A DNA stretch of 64,000 nt from assembly GCF_000297775.1 (NCBI RefSeq), contig NZ_JH815517.1:62001-126000 (forward strand), in the 5' to 3' direction. The notes under the pieces are model-generated. The model searched no databases. It was not told the DNA's origin and worked only from the letters and a program-made list of their open reading frames with translations. The stretch is from Sutterella wadsworthensis 2_1_59BFAA. GTDB lineage: Bacteria; Pseudomonadota; Gammaproteobacteria; Burkholderiales; Burkholderiaceae_F. Of the stretch, positions 22,848 through 31,505 are shown piece after piece. How positions within the stretch are numbered: the stretch's first letter is position 1; every line of letters starts with the position of its first letter. The position numbers and the translations under genes were made by a program.

Positions 22848-24039
22848 ACTGATCGTCTCGGAAGCCATAAGCTCGTCGCTTAATTTGCTTGATTTTATTG
22901 TTGACACCTTCAAGCACAGAGGTGTTGATCTTAAAGTCCGCGGCTGCAATGATGCCCTGCACATAGCCCCTGAGGTTCTTGCCGAAATCTACCAAGGGCG
23001 TGATCCTGCTGTGAGTGGCTCGGTGAATCCAGTCCATAACCAAAGCAATTGCTTGTCCGCGCGTTCCCAAACTCCAGAGATGTCGAAGTTCGTCTCCCAT
23101 GAGATAGCATTTGAGCAACGGCGTATTAAGTTTCGAAAGCTCCGCCAGTTTTGTATGCTCCTTCTCCGTGAGGTTTTCAGGGCGCTTGTACAAGAGGTAC
23201 CGGGAGCTCTTCACGACTTTTCTTAACCAAGGCGCATGCCTGAGGGAATTGGCCGCGTCCACCCTGACTCTGTCGATCACCTTTCTGCCGAAGTTGGACA
23301 GGACATGAAACAAGTCGTAGACAACCACGCCGTTGGGACAGTTCTCTTTCACCTCAAGGTCGAAGGCAGAGTTTTGATCCATGGCAACAGCTCTTATCCC
23401 AGCTTTTTGCTCTGGCGTAAGTAAGTTAAAGAACTTTCGAAGCGTAGCTCTGGAGCGACCACGATCAAGCCAAAGGACTTTCTTTGTATCAATGGAGTAC
23501 ACAACTGTGGCGTAACGATGCCCGCGATGAATGGCGAATTCATCCACAGCCAAGCGGCGAGAGTTATCCCAATGGAAATGTTCGTACAATCGCCGCAACC
23601 GGGCCTTGTCGATCTCTTTCACTGTATCCCAGGAAAGATTCGTTTCTTGAGCAGCGTAAGCCACCGTTTCTTCAAGCGTTCTGTGCTCAACGTGCTCGCG
23701 CAATAGCTCGGTATACCGCTTGAACGGCGCAAGCCATTCTACGGCTTCCATTGGATGCCCTTTGCAATGAAGGCAGTCCACTCGTCGCAATGTCACGTTG
23801 AGCTCAACAAAATACCCTAAAAGGGAGCGCTCCTTGATTCTTCTGGAAACATAGCCGTGAACGAGCGGTGCCTCATGGCGGCAGCGCGAACATATCGGCA
23901 TTGATCCTTCGACAGGTCGCAAATCAAGAATTAGAGTCTTCCTGCCATCTACGGGCGAGACTTGAATCTTGAAGGAAGTGATCTGGAAGCCGGGCCATGG
24001 ATCGAGAGATTTGAACAGTTGCTCTACAATATTGGTCAT
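22801..24039 (-). CDS. ISL3-family transposase
   Basis: This DDE-type transposase has about 412 residues. The N-terminal part has the ISL3 zinc-finger pattern (CSRCRHEAPLVHG ... RRVDCLHCKGH) and a helix-turn-helix. The catalytic part follows: VDEFAIHRGHRY with the first Asp, VAMDQNSAFDLEV with the second, and VLEGVNNKIKQIKRRAYGFRD with the Glu. I prefer ATG 24039 (MTNIVEQLF) because AAGGA lies 8 bases upstream; an in-frame ATG at 24048 is possible. The frame has no interruptions. The C-terminus is encoded within the left inverted repeat. Confidence 0.92.
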   Translation of the reverse strand: MTNIVEQLFKSLDPWPGFQITSFKIQVSPVDGRKTLILDLRPVEGSMPICSRCRHEAPLVHGYVSRRIKERSLLGYFVELNVTLRRVDCLHCKGHPMEAVEWLAPFKRYTELLREHVEHRTLEETVAYAAQETNLSWDTVKEIDKARLRRLYEHFHWDNSRRLAVDEFAIHRGHRYATVVYSIDTKKVLWLDRGRSRATLRKFFNLLTPEQKAGIRAVAMDQNSAFDLEVKENCPNGVVVYDLFHVLSNFGRKVIDRVRVDAANSLRHAPWLRKVVKSSRYLLYKRPENLTEKEHTKLAELSKLNTPLLKCYLMGDELRHLWSLGTRGQAIALVMDWIHRATHSRITPLVDFGKNLRGYVQGIIAAADFKINTSVLEGVNNKIKQIKRRAYGFRDDQYFFLKVKAAFHGLPR

Positions 24040-24135
24040 AGCGCTCATCCTTTTTTCGCGGTTCTTCGCTTGTAATTTGAATCTGCCTGAAATTTGGAGT
24101 GAGCGCTACTTTTTTTCTTGGAGGGAGCCGACCAG

Positions 24136-24185
24136 ACTTTTTCTTAAAAGTCAAGGCCGCGTTCCACGGACTTCCGAGATGAACC
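24136..24185. repeat. Right 50-bp terminal inverted repeat of the ISL3 element
   Basis: This is the exact reverse complement of 22798-22847, ending CTTCCGAGATGAACC. It lies upstream of the transposase start, so any promoter for the gene must lie in or beside it. Confidence 0.92.
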
Positions 24186-24199
24186 TTTTTTTTCGCGCT

Positions 24200-24239
24200 C
24201 GAAAAACAGAGCCCCCATGCTGTGCACGGGGGCTCTGTT
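24200..24239 (-). terminator. Intrinsic terminator of the RlmL-like gene
   Basis: AACAGAGCCCCC (24205-24216) pairs with the GGGGG-CTCTGTT arm (24228-24239). On the minus strand the stem is followed by TTTTTC. It lies 20 bases after the methyltransferase stop codon, right next to the ISL3 element. Confidence 0.8.
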
Positions 24240-24258
24240 GCGAGGAGAACGGAGGGAC

Positions 24259-25452
24259 TTATTCGTCCGCCTCTTCGCGCGGCTTTCTGCGGTTGCTGCC
24301 CGCAACCATGTCAAAGCGGAAGAAGCGGCATTCAAGCGGTCCGTTGAAGAGAACTGTCTTGCGCGACTCCTTGAGGCGCATCTGCTGCGGGAGCGTGCGG
24401 TCGGAGGTGAGCATCCAGGCGGTCCAGCCTGCGAAGTTGGCCTTCAGATTGTCGGCGACGTGCTTCATCATCGACTGGATGGAGGCGGACTTCGGGTTGG
24501 ACTGTTCACCGTAGGGCGGGTTTGCGATGAGAAGTCCGGGCGCCATGCCTTCTTCGGGACAGGCTTCGCGGGCGTCGCCCTGACGGAAGGTAAGGCGTCC
24601 GTCGTCGAGCATGTCGCCGAGGCCCGCGCGGCGGGCGTTTTCCTCGGCCTTCTCGACGACGAGGGACGAGATGTCGCTGCCTGCAATGCGGATCCTGACG
24701 TGCCGATTGACGGCGGCGCGCGCATCTTCCTTCATTTCGGCCCAGAGGTCGACGTCAAAGCCCTCGAGCTTTTCGAAGGCGAAGCGGCGGTTGAGGCCAG
24801 GCGCCATGCCTGCAGCCATCTGCGCAGCTTCGATTCCGATCGTGCCCGAGCCGCAGAACGGATCGATGAGTGTTTGGGAGGGATCCCAGCCCGAGAGCAT
24901 CAGAAGACCTGCCGCAAGGTTTTCCTTCAGGGGAGCCTCGCCGTGGGTGAGACGCCAGCCGCGCTTGAAGAGCGCTTCGCCCGCAAGATCCAGATAGAAG
25001 GTGCAGGTGTCGTAGGTGAGGAAGGCGGCGATGCGCACGTCGGGGTTGTATCGCTCGACGTCGGGACGACGTCCCGCGAGGTCGCGGAAGCGGTCGCAGA
25101 TGCCGTCCTTGATGCGGAGCACGGCGAAGTCGATCGATTCGAGCGGACAGCGCTGGCCGTTGGCCGAGACCTTGATCGTCAGGTCGGGACCGAACCACTT
25201 CTCCCAAGGGGTGTCTGCAGCCATTTCATAAATGTCGCGGGTGTCCCAGTAGGAGGCCTCGGCGACCTTCATGAGCACGCGGCTGGCGAGGCGGGAGTTG
25301 AGGCATACGGCCATCGCCGTGGCGGCGGAGCCGGAAAAGGAGACGCCGCCACGCGCAGCGCGGATGCGTTCGGCGCCGCAGGCGGAGATTTCGCCAGCAA
25401 GCAGTTCTTCAAGCCCGAAGGGGCAGACGGCGTAAAAGGAAAGGTTGGCCAT
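24259..25452 (-). CDS. rlmL: THUMP-domain 23S rRNA guanine-N2 methyltransferase, RlmL-like
   Basis: The protein probably methylates a guanine of 23S rRNA (m2G2445 in E. coli). The first ~160 residues are the ferredoxin-like/THUMP RNA-binding part (FYAVCPFGLEELLAGEI ... ADTPWEKWFGPDLTIKV). A Rossmann methyltransferase follows, with DPFCGSGTIGIEAAQMAAG as the SAM-binding loop and LLIANPPYGEQ as the catalytic NPPY motif. At 397 residues it equals the RlmL half only; E. coli has a fused RlmL-RlmK of ~700 residues. It is the last gene of the minus-strand block after proA, 35 bases away. Confidence 0.85.
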   Translation of the reverse strand: MANLSFYAVCPFGLEELLAGEISACGAERIRAARGGVSFSGSAATAMAVCLNSRLASRVLMKVAEASYWDTRDIYEMAADTPWEKWFGPDLTIKVSANGQRCPLESIDFAVLRIKDGICDRFRDLAGRRPDVERYNPDVRIAAFLTYDTCTFYLDLAGEALFKRGWRLTHGEAPLKENLAAGLLMLSGWDPSQTLIDPFCGSGTIGIEAAQMAAGMAPGLNRRFAFEKLEGFDVDLWAEMKEDARAAVNRHVRIRIAGSDISSLVVEKAEENARRAGLGDMLDDGRLTFRQGDAREACPEEGMAPGLLIANPPYGEQSNPKSASIQSMMKHVADNLKANFAGWTAWMLTSDRTLPQQMRLKESRKTVLFNGPLECRFFRFDMVAGSNRRKPREEADE

Positions 25453-25487
25453 GGATTGTCAGTCGGTGTGTGTTCAGAAAGGGGCGG

Positions 25488-26771
25488 TCAGCGGCGGCCT
25501 TCGCCGTGGCCGAGCACGACGTACTTGAGCGAGGTGAGGCCTTCAAGACCGACCGGACCGCGCACGTGAAGCTTGTCGGTAGAGATGCCGATTTCAGCGC
25601 CGAGGCCGTATTCGAAGCCGTCGGCAAAGCGAGTCGAGGCGTTGACCATCACGGAGCTCGAGTCCACCTCGCGCAGGAAGCGGCGGGCGTTGTCGAAGTT
25701 CTTCGTGATGATGGCGTCGGTGTGGTGCGAGGAATGGAGGTTGATGAAGTCAATCGCCTCGTCGAGACTTTCGACAATGCGGATCGAAATGATCGGGGCA
25801 TTGTACTCGGTATCCCAGTCCTGCGGGGTGGCGTCGACGGCGCTCATGCCGCTCTGTTCGACGATGCGGCGGGAGAGCTCGTCACAGCGCATCTCGACAT
25901 CGTGGTCGTGGAAGACGCGGGCCATGGGAGGCAGAAAGTCGAAGGCGACGGCGCGGTGCACGAGCAGCGTTTCAGTGGCGTTACAGGGCGAGTAGCGCTG
26001 GGTCTTGGCGTTTTCAGTCACGCGAACGGCTATGTCGAGGTCGGCTTCGGCGTCGACGTAGGTGTGGCAGATGCCCTCAAGATGCTTGATCATCGGAACG
26101 GTCGCTTCGGCCGTGAGACGGGCGACGAGGCTCTTGCCGCCGCGCGGAATAAGCACGTCGACGTAGTCGCGGGCACGGATGAGCTCGCCCACCAGGGCGC
26201 GGTCGGAGGATTCGATGAGTTGGACGGCGCGTGCGGGGAGGCCTTTTTCGGCAAGGGCCCGGCCGACAAGCTCCCAGAGGACCGTGTTGCTGCGAAGCGC
26301 CTCATGGCCGCCGCGCAGGATGATGGCGTTGCCCGACTTGACGGCAAGGGCGGCGGCGTCGATCGTCACATTGGGACGGGACTCGTAGATCATGGCGAGC
26401 ACGCCGAGGGGCACGCGCATGCGGCCCACCTGAATGCCGCTAGGCCGGAAGGCAAGATCGGTGACAGTACCCACGGGATCCTCGAGTGCGGCGATCTGGC
26501 GGCATCCTTCGGCCATGGCGCGAAGACCTACGGCGCTGATCGTCAGACGATCGAGAAAGACCTCGTCCAGACCTTCGGCGCGGGCGGCCTCGAGGTCGGC
26601 CTCATTGGCGGCGCGGATGTCCGCCTCCTGTTCGAGCAGAAGCTCGGCGATGCGTTCAAGCACCGCATTCTTGGCGGCCGTGGAGGCGCGAGCCATGGAG
26701 CGCGAGGCTTCGCGGGCCTGACGGCCGATGCGGCTGATGTAATCGCTGGGAGTGATGGTGATTTCGGGCAT
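25488..26771 (-). CDS. proA: Gamma-glutamyl phosphate reductase
   Basis: ProA reduces gamma-glutamyl phosphate to the semialdehyde, the second step of proline synthesis, using NADPH. The 427 residues show the aldehyde-dehydrogenase fold: [53 protein letters not shown], the catalytic Cys in [14 protein letters not shown], and [31 protein letters not shown] near the end. proB is not in the window. It lies 161 bases after holA; the gap contains a GCCGCCC/GGGCGGC hairpin (26804-26827) and a minus-strand TAAAAT (26858-26853) that may give it its own promoter. Confidence 0.96.
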   Translation of the reverse strand: MPEITITPSDYISRIGRQAREASRSMARASTAAKNAVLERIAELLLEQEADIRAANEADLEAARAEGLDEVFLDRLTISAVGLRAMAEGCRQIAALEDPVGTVTDLAFRPSGIQVGRMRVPLGVLAMIYESRPNVTIDAAALAVKSGNAIILRGGHEALRSNTVLWELVGRALAEKGLPARAVQLIESSDRALVGELIRARDYVDVLIPRGGKSLVARLTAEATVPMIKHLEGICHTYVDAEADLDIAVRVTENAKTQRYSPCNATETLLVHRAVAFDFLPPMARVFHDHDVEMRCDELSRRIVEQSGMSAVDATPQDWDTEYNAPIISIRIVESLDEAIDFINLHSSHHTDAIITKNFDNARRFLREVDSSSVMVNASTRFADGFEYGLGAEIGISTDKLHVRGPVGLEGLTSLKYVVLGHGEGRR

Positions 26772-26803
26772 GATGCGCGGTTCCTGAAAAAGGGCCGGAG
26801 AAC

Positions 26804-26827
26804 GCCGCCCTCAAAGGACGGGGCGGC
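26804..26827 (-). promoter_or_regulatory. Hairpin in the holA-proA gap
   Basis: GCCGCCC (26804-26810) pairs with GGGCGGC (26821-26827), followed on the minus strand by GTTCTCCGGCCCTTTTT. It may end part of the holA transcript or sit in the proA leader. Confidence 0.4.
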
Positions 26828-26932
26828 ATGCATTTTCCGGGCATGTCTTTCCATTTTAGCCCGAACGACGGCATCTCTTTGATCTTTGCAGGACCTGCGG
26901 ATGCGCGAAGGCCTCCTCCCGTGGAGCCGGCT

Positions 26933-27934
26933 TCAGGAGGCGAGAAAGAGGACGACGCTCTTGAGCTCGATCCAGGGATCGGAGTCCCGCTTGGGAACGG
27001 GAAGCCCCTTGACGAGCCTGTCGATGTCGGCGCAGACGGAGAGGGCGCCGCAGAGCTTCTTCACGGTGAGGCGGCGGGCGGCCTTCTGAAGGGACGGCGT
27101 TGCGAAGACTCCGGTCACTCTGGACTGGCCGTTGTCGTAGCCCGTGCGCAGCTTGATGAGGGAACGGATTTCGGCAGTGAGCATGGCCAGCAGGAAGGGC
27201 AGGGCTTCGGCCTGCGCCTCAAGCCCGTCGATGATGCGCACGATGCGGTCGGCCTGACCGAGGCGCATGCTCTCAAAGAGCGTGTCGAAATCGAATCGGG
27301 CGTTGCTCGAGACGGCCTGACGGAGCTGTTCGGAGGTGATCTCGCCCTTAGGATGGAGAAGAGAGAGCTTTTCGATCTCTTGTGCGGCAGCAAAGAGGTT
27401 GCCCTCCATCATATCGGCGAAGTAGTCGAGCGTCTCGGGGGACATGACGAGCTCGTGGCGGGCGAGTCTTGCCTTGAGCCAGGAGGGGAGTTGTGCGCGT
27501 TCCACGGGCGAGCAGTCTACGACGGTGGCCTTGCGCTGAAGCGCCCCCCACCACGCCTCCTTCGTGACCGTCCAGTCGGGGGCGGGCATCGTGATGAGCG
27601 TGACGACGCCGTCGATCGGGTTGTCAAGATACTTCACGATGGCGGGCGCGCCGTTCTTGCCCGGATTCCCCGTGGAGAGACGCACGTCGACGATCTTGCG
27701 GTCGTCGAACATGCCGATGTCGGCGGCGGCCATCGGCAGGCGCGACCAGTCCGCTGAGGCGTTCATGTCGAGCACCTGACGGTCTGTGTAGCCCTGTCGG
27801 CGCGCTTCGGCACGGATGGCGTCGCCTGCTTCGACGGCGAGGAAGGCGTCCGAGCCCGTCAGAAGCCAGAAGGGATCCAGACGTCCGTCCTTCGCGGATC
27901 GCGCGAGGTAGCCCTGGAGCTGGTCGGCCTTCAC
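26933..27934 (-). CDS. holA: DNA polymerase III, delta subunit
   Basis: HolA opens the beta clamp within the clamp loader. The 333 residues fit the family: MKADQLQGYLARSAKDGRLDPFWLLTGSDAFLAVEAGDAIR at the start (the delta N-terminus that touches the clamp), the AAA-like core with FDDRKIVDVRL and VTLITMPAPDW, and the helical collar domain (LRQAVSSNARFDFDTLFESMRLG). It starts 3 bases after the lptE stop, so the two are translationally linked, as in most proteobacteria. Confidence 0.95.
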   Translation of the reverse strand: MKADQLQGYLARSAKDGRLDPFWLLTGSDAFLAVEAGDAIRAEARRQGYTDRQVLDMNASADWSRLPMAAADIGMFDDRKIVDVRLSTGNPGKNGAPAIVKYLDNPIDGVVTLITMPAPDWTVTKEAWWGALQRKATVVDCSPVERAQLPSWLKARLARHELVMSPETLDYFADMMEGNLFAAAQEIEKLSLLHPKGEITSEQLRQAVSSNARFDFDTLFESMRLGQADRIVRIIDGLEAQAEALPFLLAMLTAEIRSLIKLRTGYDNGQSRVTGVFATPSLQKAARRLTVKKLCGALSVCADIDRLVKGLPVPKRDSDPWIELKSVVLFLAS

Positions 27935-27937
27935 GGA

Positions 27938-28450
27938 TCAGCCTCCCGCCTGCTTCGGGGGCTTGATCGCCTCGATGCGGCGCATGAGCTGGTTGACGAG
28001 GTCGGCCTCCATGTCGCGGTAGAGGAATGCCTCCTCCTTTTCACGCGAGAGGAAGTCCGATTCGGAGTAGGTGAGGTCTCGGCTGGCGGTGAGCGTCACG
28101 GCTTCCATGTAGTCGATGCCGCTGGGGTTCGACACTCGGAAGGAGAGCGAGAGCGTGATCTCGTATTCACGGGCGCGGCCCGTGTCGTTGATCGAGAGGA
28201 CGTCGCGCGAACGGGAGTCGGAGAGGAGTTCAAGGATCGCTTCGGCCTCGGAGGGCGTGTTCACGATCGTGACGTCGGATCCTGCCAGAAGCTCCTGTCT
28301 GAGACGCACCGCAAGGTACGAGTTTTCCGGCATCTGGAGGTACAGGGTCCTGAACGGCGTCGAATAGGAGCCGCGCAGCCGGAAGCCGCAGCCTGTGAGC
28401 GGGAGTGCGCCGATGAGGGCGGCGCCGAGAAGATGACGACGGGAAGTCAC
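27938..28450 (-). CDS. lptE: LPS-assembly lipoprotein LptE
   Basis: LptE plugs the LptD barrel in the outer membrane and helps deliver lipopolysaccharide to the surface. The 170-residue precursor has a lipoprotein signal ending in LIGALPLTGC, with Cys as the acylation site, followed by GFRLRGSYSTPFRTLYLQMP, the typical LptE beginning. I choose GTG 28448-28450 as the start: it gives a normal signal peptide (VTSRRHLLGAAL) and AGGA lies 8 bases ahead; the frame is open 50 codons further without merit. It lies between leuS and holA, the usual order. Confidence 0.9.
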   Translation of the reverse strand: MTSRRHLLGAALIGALPLTGCGFRLRGSYSTPFRTLYLQMPENSYLAVRLRQELLAGSDVTIVNTPSEAEAILELLSDSRSRDVLSINDTGRAREYEITLSLSFRVSNPSGIDYMEAVTLTASRDLTYSESDFLSREKEEAFLYRDMEADLVNQLMRRIEAIKPPKQAGG

Positions 28451-28578
28451 GGAGATGATCCTCGGGATGGCAGGATGATGTTGGAGGCCCCTTGGAAGGG
28501 CTTCGGAATCATCAATTATAACGGCCGACCGCAGGAGTCGAGAAGGAGTCAAGAAGACGGGGGAGTGCGAAAGAACGA

Positions 28579-28606
28579 GGGCCTGCGTCCGGTCGGACAC
28601 AGGCCC
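28579..28606 (-). terminator. Hairpin after leuS
   Basis: GGGCCTG (28579-28585) pairs with CAGGCCC (28600-28606), with an inner GTCC/GGAC stem. On the minus strand TCGTTCTTTC follows, a weak T-run. It may partly end the leuS transcript or act as a leader hairpin of lptE. Confidence 0.5.
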
Positions 28607-28638
28607 CCTTAGGATGGTCAGCTTGAAGGTGCGGCGCC

Positions 28639-31275
28639 TTACTTGGCGACCACGACGTTCACGAGCTTGTTCTTCACGATGATGATCTTGCGGACCGTCA
28701 TGCCTTCAGTGAAGCGCTGCACGTCTGGATTGGCGAGTGCGGCGGCCTCGATTTCGGCCTGAGCGGCCTCGGCGGGTACGAGGATCTCGCCGCGGAGCTT
28801 GCCGTTGACCTGGACGACGAGCTTGAGCTCGTCGGCCTTGATTGCGTCTTCGCTGACTTCGGGCCACGGTGCGTCGATCAGGTCGCCGATGCGTTCGACG
28901 AAGCCGAGCTCCTGCCAGAGCGCCGTCGTGATGTGCGGGGCGATCGGGTAGAGCGTGCGCAGCAGGATCGAGGCACATTCGCAGAGAGCCGCCAGATCGG
29001 CGGGCGTCTCGCCCTTGAAGCCTTCGATCGTGTTGAACATCTTCATGCAGGCGGAGACGACCGTGTTGTACTGCATGCGGCTGAAGTCGTACTCGGCCTG
29101 GCGAAGCGTCGTGTGGACTTCGCGGCGCAGGGTCTTGGCGTCGTGCGGAAGCATCTGGCCTTCAAGGGCACCTGCACTTGCGATGAGGTTCTTCTTCGCG
29201 AATGCCCAGTTCCAGATGCGGCGCAGGAAGCGGTAGGTGCCTTCGGCGCCGGAGTTGGACCAGGCGGCGGACTGATCGGGAGGACCAGCGAACATCACGA
29301 AGCTGCGGGCCGTGTCGGCGCCGAATTTCTTGATGATGTCGCGCGGCTCGACCACGTTGTTCTTCGACTTGGACATCTTTTCGATGCCGCCGAGGGTGAC
29401 GGGCTGACCGTCGGCCTTGCAGACGGCACCGACGGGGCGGCCCTTCTCGTCGTACTGGACCTCAACCTCGTCCGGGTAGAACCAGACCTTGCGGCCGTCG
29501 TCGCCGTTGCGGTAGTAGCAGTCGGCCATCAGCATGCCCTGGGTGAAGAGGTTCTTGAACGGCTCGTCGTACTTGACGAGGCCGAGATCGCGCATCACCT
29601 TCGTCCAGAAGCGGGCGTAGAGCAGATGGAGCACGGCGTGCTCGATGCCGCCGATGTACTGGTCCATCGGCATCCAATAGTCGGCGCGCTTGTCGACCAT
29701 GGCCGTGGAGCAGTCGGGCGAGCAGTAGCGCTGGAAGTACCAGGAGCTGTCGACGAATGTGTCCATCGTGTCGGTTTCGCGCTGGGCGTCGCCGCCGCAC
29801 TTCGGGCACTTGACGTTGAGGAAGGATTCGCACTTGGTGAGCGGGTTGCCGGAGCCGTCGGGAATCAGGTCTTCAGGCAGCACGACAGGGAGATCCTGCT
29901 CGGGGACGGGCACGGGGCCGCAGCACGGGCAGTTGATCATCGGGATCGGGGTGCCCCAGTAGCGCTGGCGGGAGATGCCCCAGTCGCGCAGACGGAATTG
30001 GACCTGTTTGTCGCCGAGGCCGCGGGCCTTGAGGTCGGTGGCGATGGCGTCGAAGGCTTCGTGGATACCGAGGCCGTCGAACTTGCCGGAGTTGACGAGA
30101 CGGCCGTCAAGCGTCTTGTCGCCGTACCAGTCTTGCCATGCTTCGGTGGAGTAGGTCTCGCCCTCGACGGCGATGACCTGACGGATCGGAAGACCGAACT
30201 TTTTGGCGAAGGCGAAGTCGCGCTCGTCGTGGGCGGGCACGCCCATCACGGCGCCCTCACCGTAGCTCATGAGAACGTAGTTGGCGATCCAGACCTCGAC
30301 GTTGTCGCCCGTGATCGGGTGGCGGACGTAGAAGCCGGTGGGCACGCCCTTCTTTTCCATGGAGGCCATGTCGGCTTCGCTCACGCTGCCCTTCGAGCAT
30401 TCCTCGATAAAGGCCTGAAGGTCGGGGCGGTTGCGGGAGACGTAGGCGGCGAGCGGATGCTCGGCGGCGATCGCAACGAAGCTCACGCCCATGAGCGTGT
30501 CGGGGCGGGTCGTGTAGACGCGCAGAAGCTTCGGGGTGCCCTCGAGTTCGTACGGGAAGGAGAGGTTCACGCCTTCGGAGCGACCGATCCAGTGCTCCTG
30601 CATGCGGCGGACCTGCTCGGGCCAGCCCTGAAGCTGGTCGAGGTCGTCAAGGAGTTCCTGAGCATACTGCGTGATGCCGAGGTAGTAGCCGGGGATCTCG
30701 CGCTTTTCGACGACGGCACCAGAGCGCCAGCCGCGGCCTTCAATCACCTGCTCGTTGGCAAGCACGGTCTTGTCGACGGGGTCCCAGTTGACGATCTGGG
30801 TCTTGCGGTAGGCGATGCCCTTCTCGAGCATCTTGAGGAACATCCACTGGCTCCAGCGGTAGTATTCGGGCTTGCAAGTGGCGACTTCGCGCGACCAGTC
30901 GAAGGCGAGGCCGAGCGGCTCCATCTGGCTCTTCATGTCCGCGATGTTCGAGTACGTCCAGGCGGCGGGAGCAACCTTCTTGGCGATGGCGGCGTTTTCA
31001 GCCGGCAGGCCGAAGGCGTCCCATCCCATCGGGGTCATCACGTTGTAGCCTTTCATGCGGTAGAAGCGGTACATCACGTCGTTGAGCGTGTAGTTACGGA
31101 CGTGTCCCATGTGAAGCTTGCCGCTCGGGTAAGGGAGCATGGAGCAGACGTAGAACTTGGGTTTGGGCTGTCCGTTGTTGTCGACCGCGTTCTCGACGGC
31201 ACGGTAGACGTCCTTGGCCTTCCACATGGCCTGGACTTCGGATTCCACTGCCTGAGCAGAGTAAGTCTCGCGCAT
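28639..31275 (-). CDS. leuS: Leucyl-tRNA synthetase
   Basis: This cytoplasmic class I synthetase charges tRNA-Leu. It has 878 residues. HIGH is present as [23 protein letters not shown] as [15 protein letters not shown]. The CP1 editing domain lies between ([35 protein letters not shown]), and the leucine-specific zinc-like module contains [10 protein letters not shown] and [10 protein letters not shown]. The C-terminal domain ends [12 protein letters not shown]. The ATG at 31275 gives the standard start [12 protein letters not shown]; the frame is open 33 codons upstream. It is the first gene of the leuS-lptE-holA group. Confidence 0.97.
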   Translation of the reverse strand: MRETYSAQAVESEVQAMWKAKDVYRAVENAVDNNGQPKPKFYVCSMLPYPSGKLHMGHVRNYTLNDVMYRFYRMKGYNVMTPMGWDAFGLPAENAAIAKKVAPAAWTYSNIADMKSQMEPLGLAFDWSREVATCKPEYYRWSQWMFLKMLEKGIAYRKTQIVNWDPVDKTVLANEQVIEGRGWRSGAVVEKREIPGYYLGITQYAQELLDDLDQLQGWPEQVRRMQEHWIGRSEGVNLSFPYELEGTPKLLRVYTTRPDTLMGVSFVAIAAEHPLAAYVSRNRPDLQAFIEECSKGSVSEADMASMEKKGVPTGFYVRHPITGDNVEVWIANYVLMSYGEGAVMGVPAHDERDFAFAKKFGLPIRQVIAVEGETYSTEAWQDWYGDKTLDGRLVNSGKFDGLGIHEAFDAIATDLKARGLGDKQVQFRLRDWGISRQRYWGTPIPMINCPCCGPVPVPEQDLPVVLPEDLIPDGSGNPLTKCESFLNVKCPKCGGDAQRETDTMDTFVDSSWYFQRYCSPDCSTAMVDKRADYWMPMDQYIGGIEHAVLHLLYARFWTKVMRDLGLVKYDEPFKNLFTQGMLMADCYYRNGDDGRKVWFYPDEVEVQYDEKGRPVGAVCKADGQPVTLGGIEKMSKSKNNVVEPRDIIKKFGADTARSFVMFAGPPDQSAAWSNSGAEGTYRFLRRIWNWAFAKKNLIASAGALEGQMLPHDAKTLRREVHTTLRQAEYDFSRMQYNTVVSACMKMFNTIEGFKGETPADLAALCECASILLRTLYPIAPHITTALWQELGFVERIGDLIDAPWPEVSEDAIKADELKLVVQVNGKLRGEILVPAEAAQAEIEAAALANPDVQRFTEGMTVRKIIIVKNKLVNVVVAK

Positions 31276-31318
31276 AACGCCTTCCAAAGAAGAGGGTTCA
31301 AAAAAAGAATAATTGCCT

Positions 31319-31324
31319 AGTATA
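31319..31324 (-). promoter_or_regulatory. -10 element of the likely leuS promoter
   Basis: TATACT on the minus strand, 44 bases ahead of the leuS start. A 17-base spacing points to TGCCGA as a weak -35. Confidence 0.35.
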
Positions 31325-31505
31325 CCTGTTGCGGAGCGCCTTCGGCATTGCAGGGACTGCCTAGCGGACGGCATCCAGGTCGTGATTTCGGGCGTTTGGG
31401 AGGGGAGCGGAGCGGGGGCGTGAGCCTGTCGTCGAAATGTGCTACCTTTTAGCCCGTCCGGCCCTTCCTGCCGGCTTCCGAATTCTTCGCCGGAGGTTTT
31501 CCCGC

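Larger units (their letters stand above)
22798..24185 (-). mobile_element. ISL3-family insertion sequence, complete, 1388 bp
   Basis: One transposase gene is flanked by 50-bp perfect inverted repeats. Eight Ts lie on each side (22790-22797 and 24186-24193), the 8-bp target duplication expected for ISL3 elements. All parts are intact, so it may be active. Its base composition is visibly lower in G+C than the host genes. The target was the T-run of the rplS terminator. Confidence 0.92.

Noticed and set aside
28933-31320. 795-codon plus-strand frame opposite leuS
   Set aside because: Antisense shadow; leuS is unmistakable on the minus strand.
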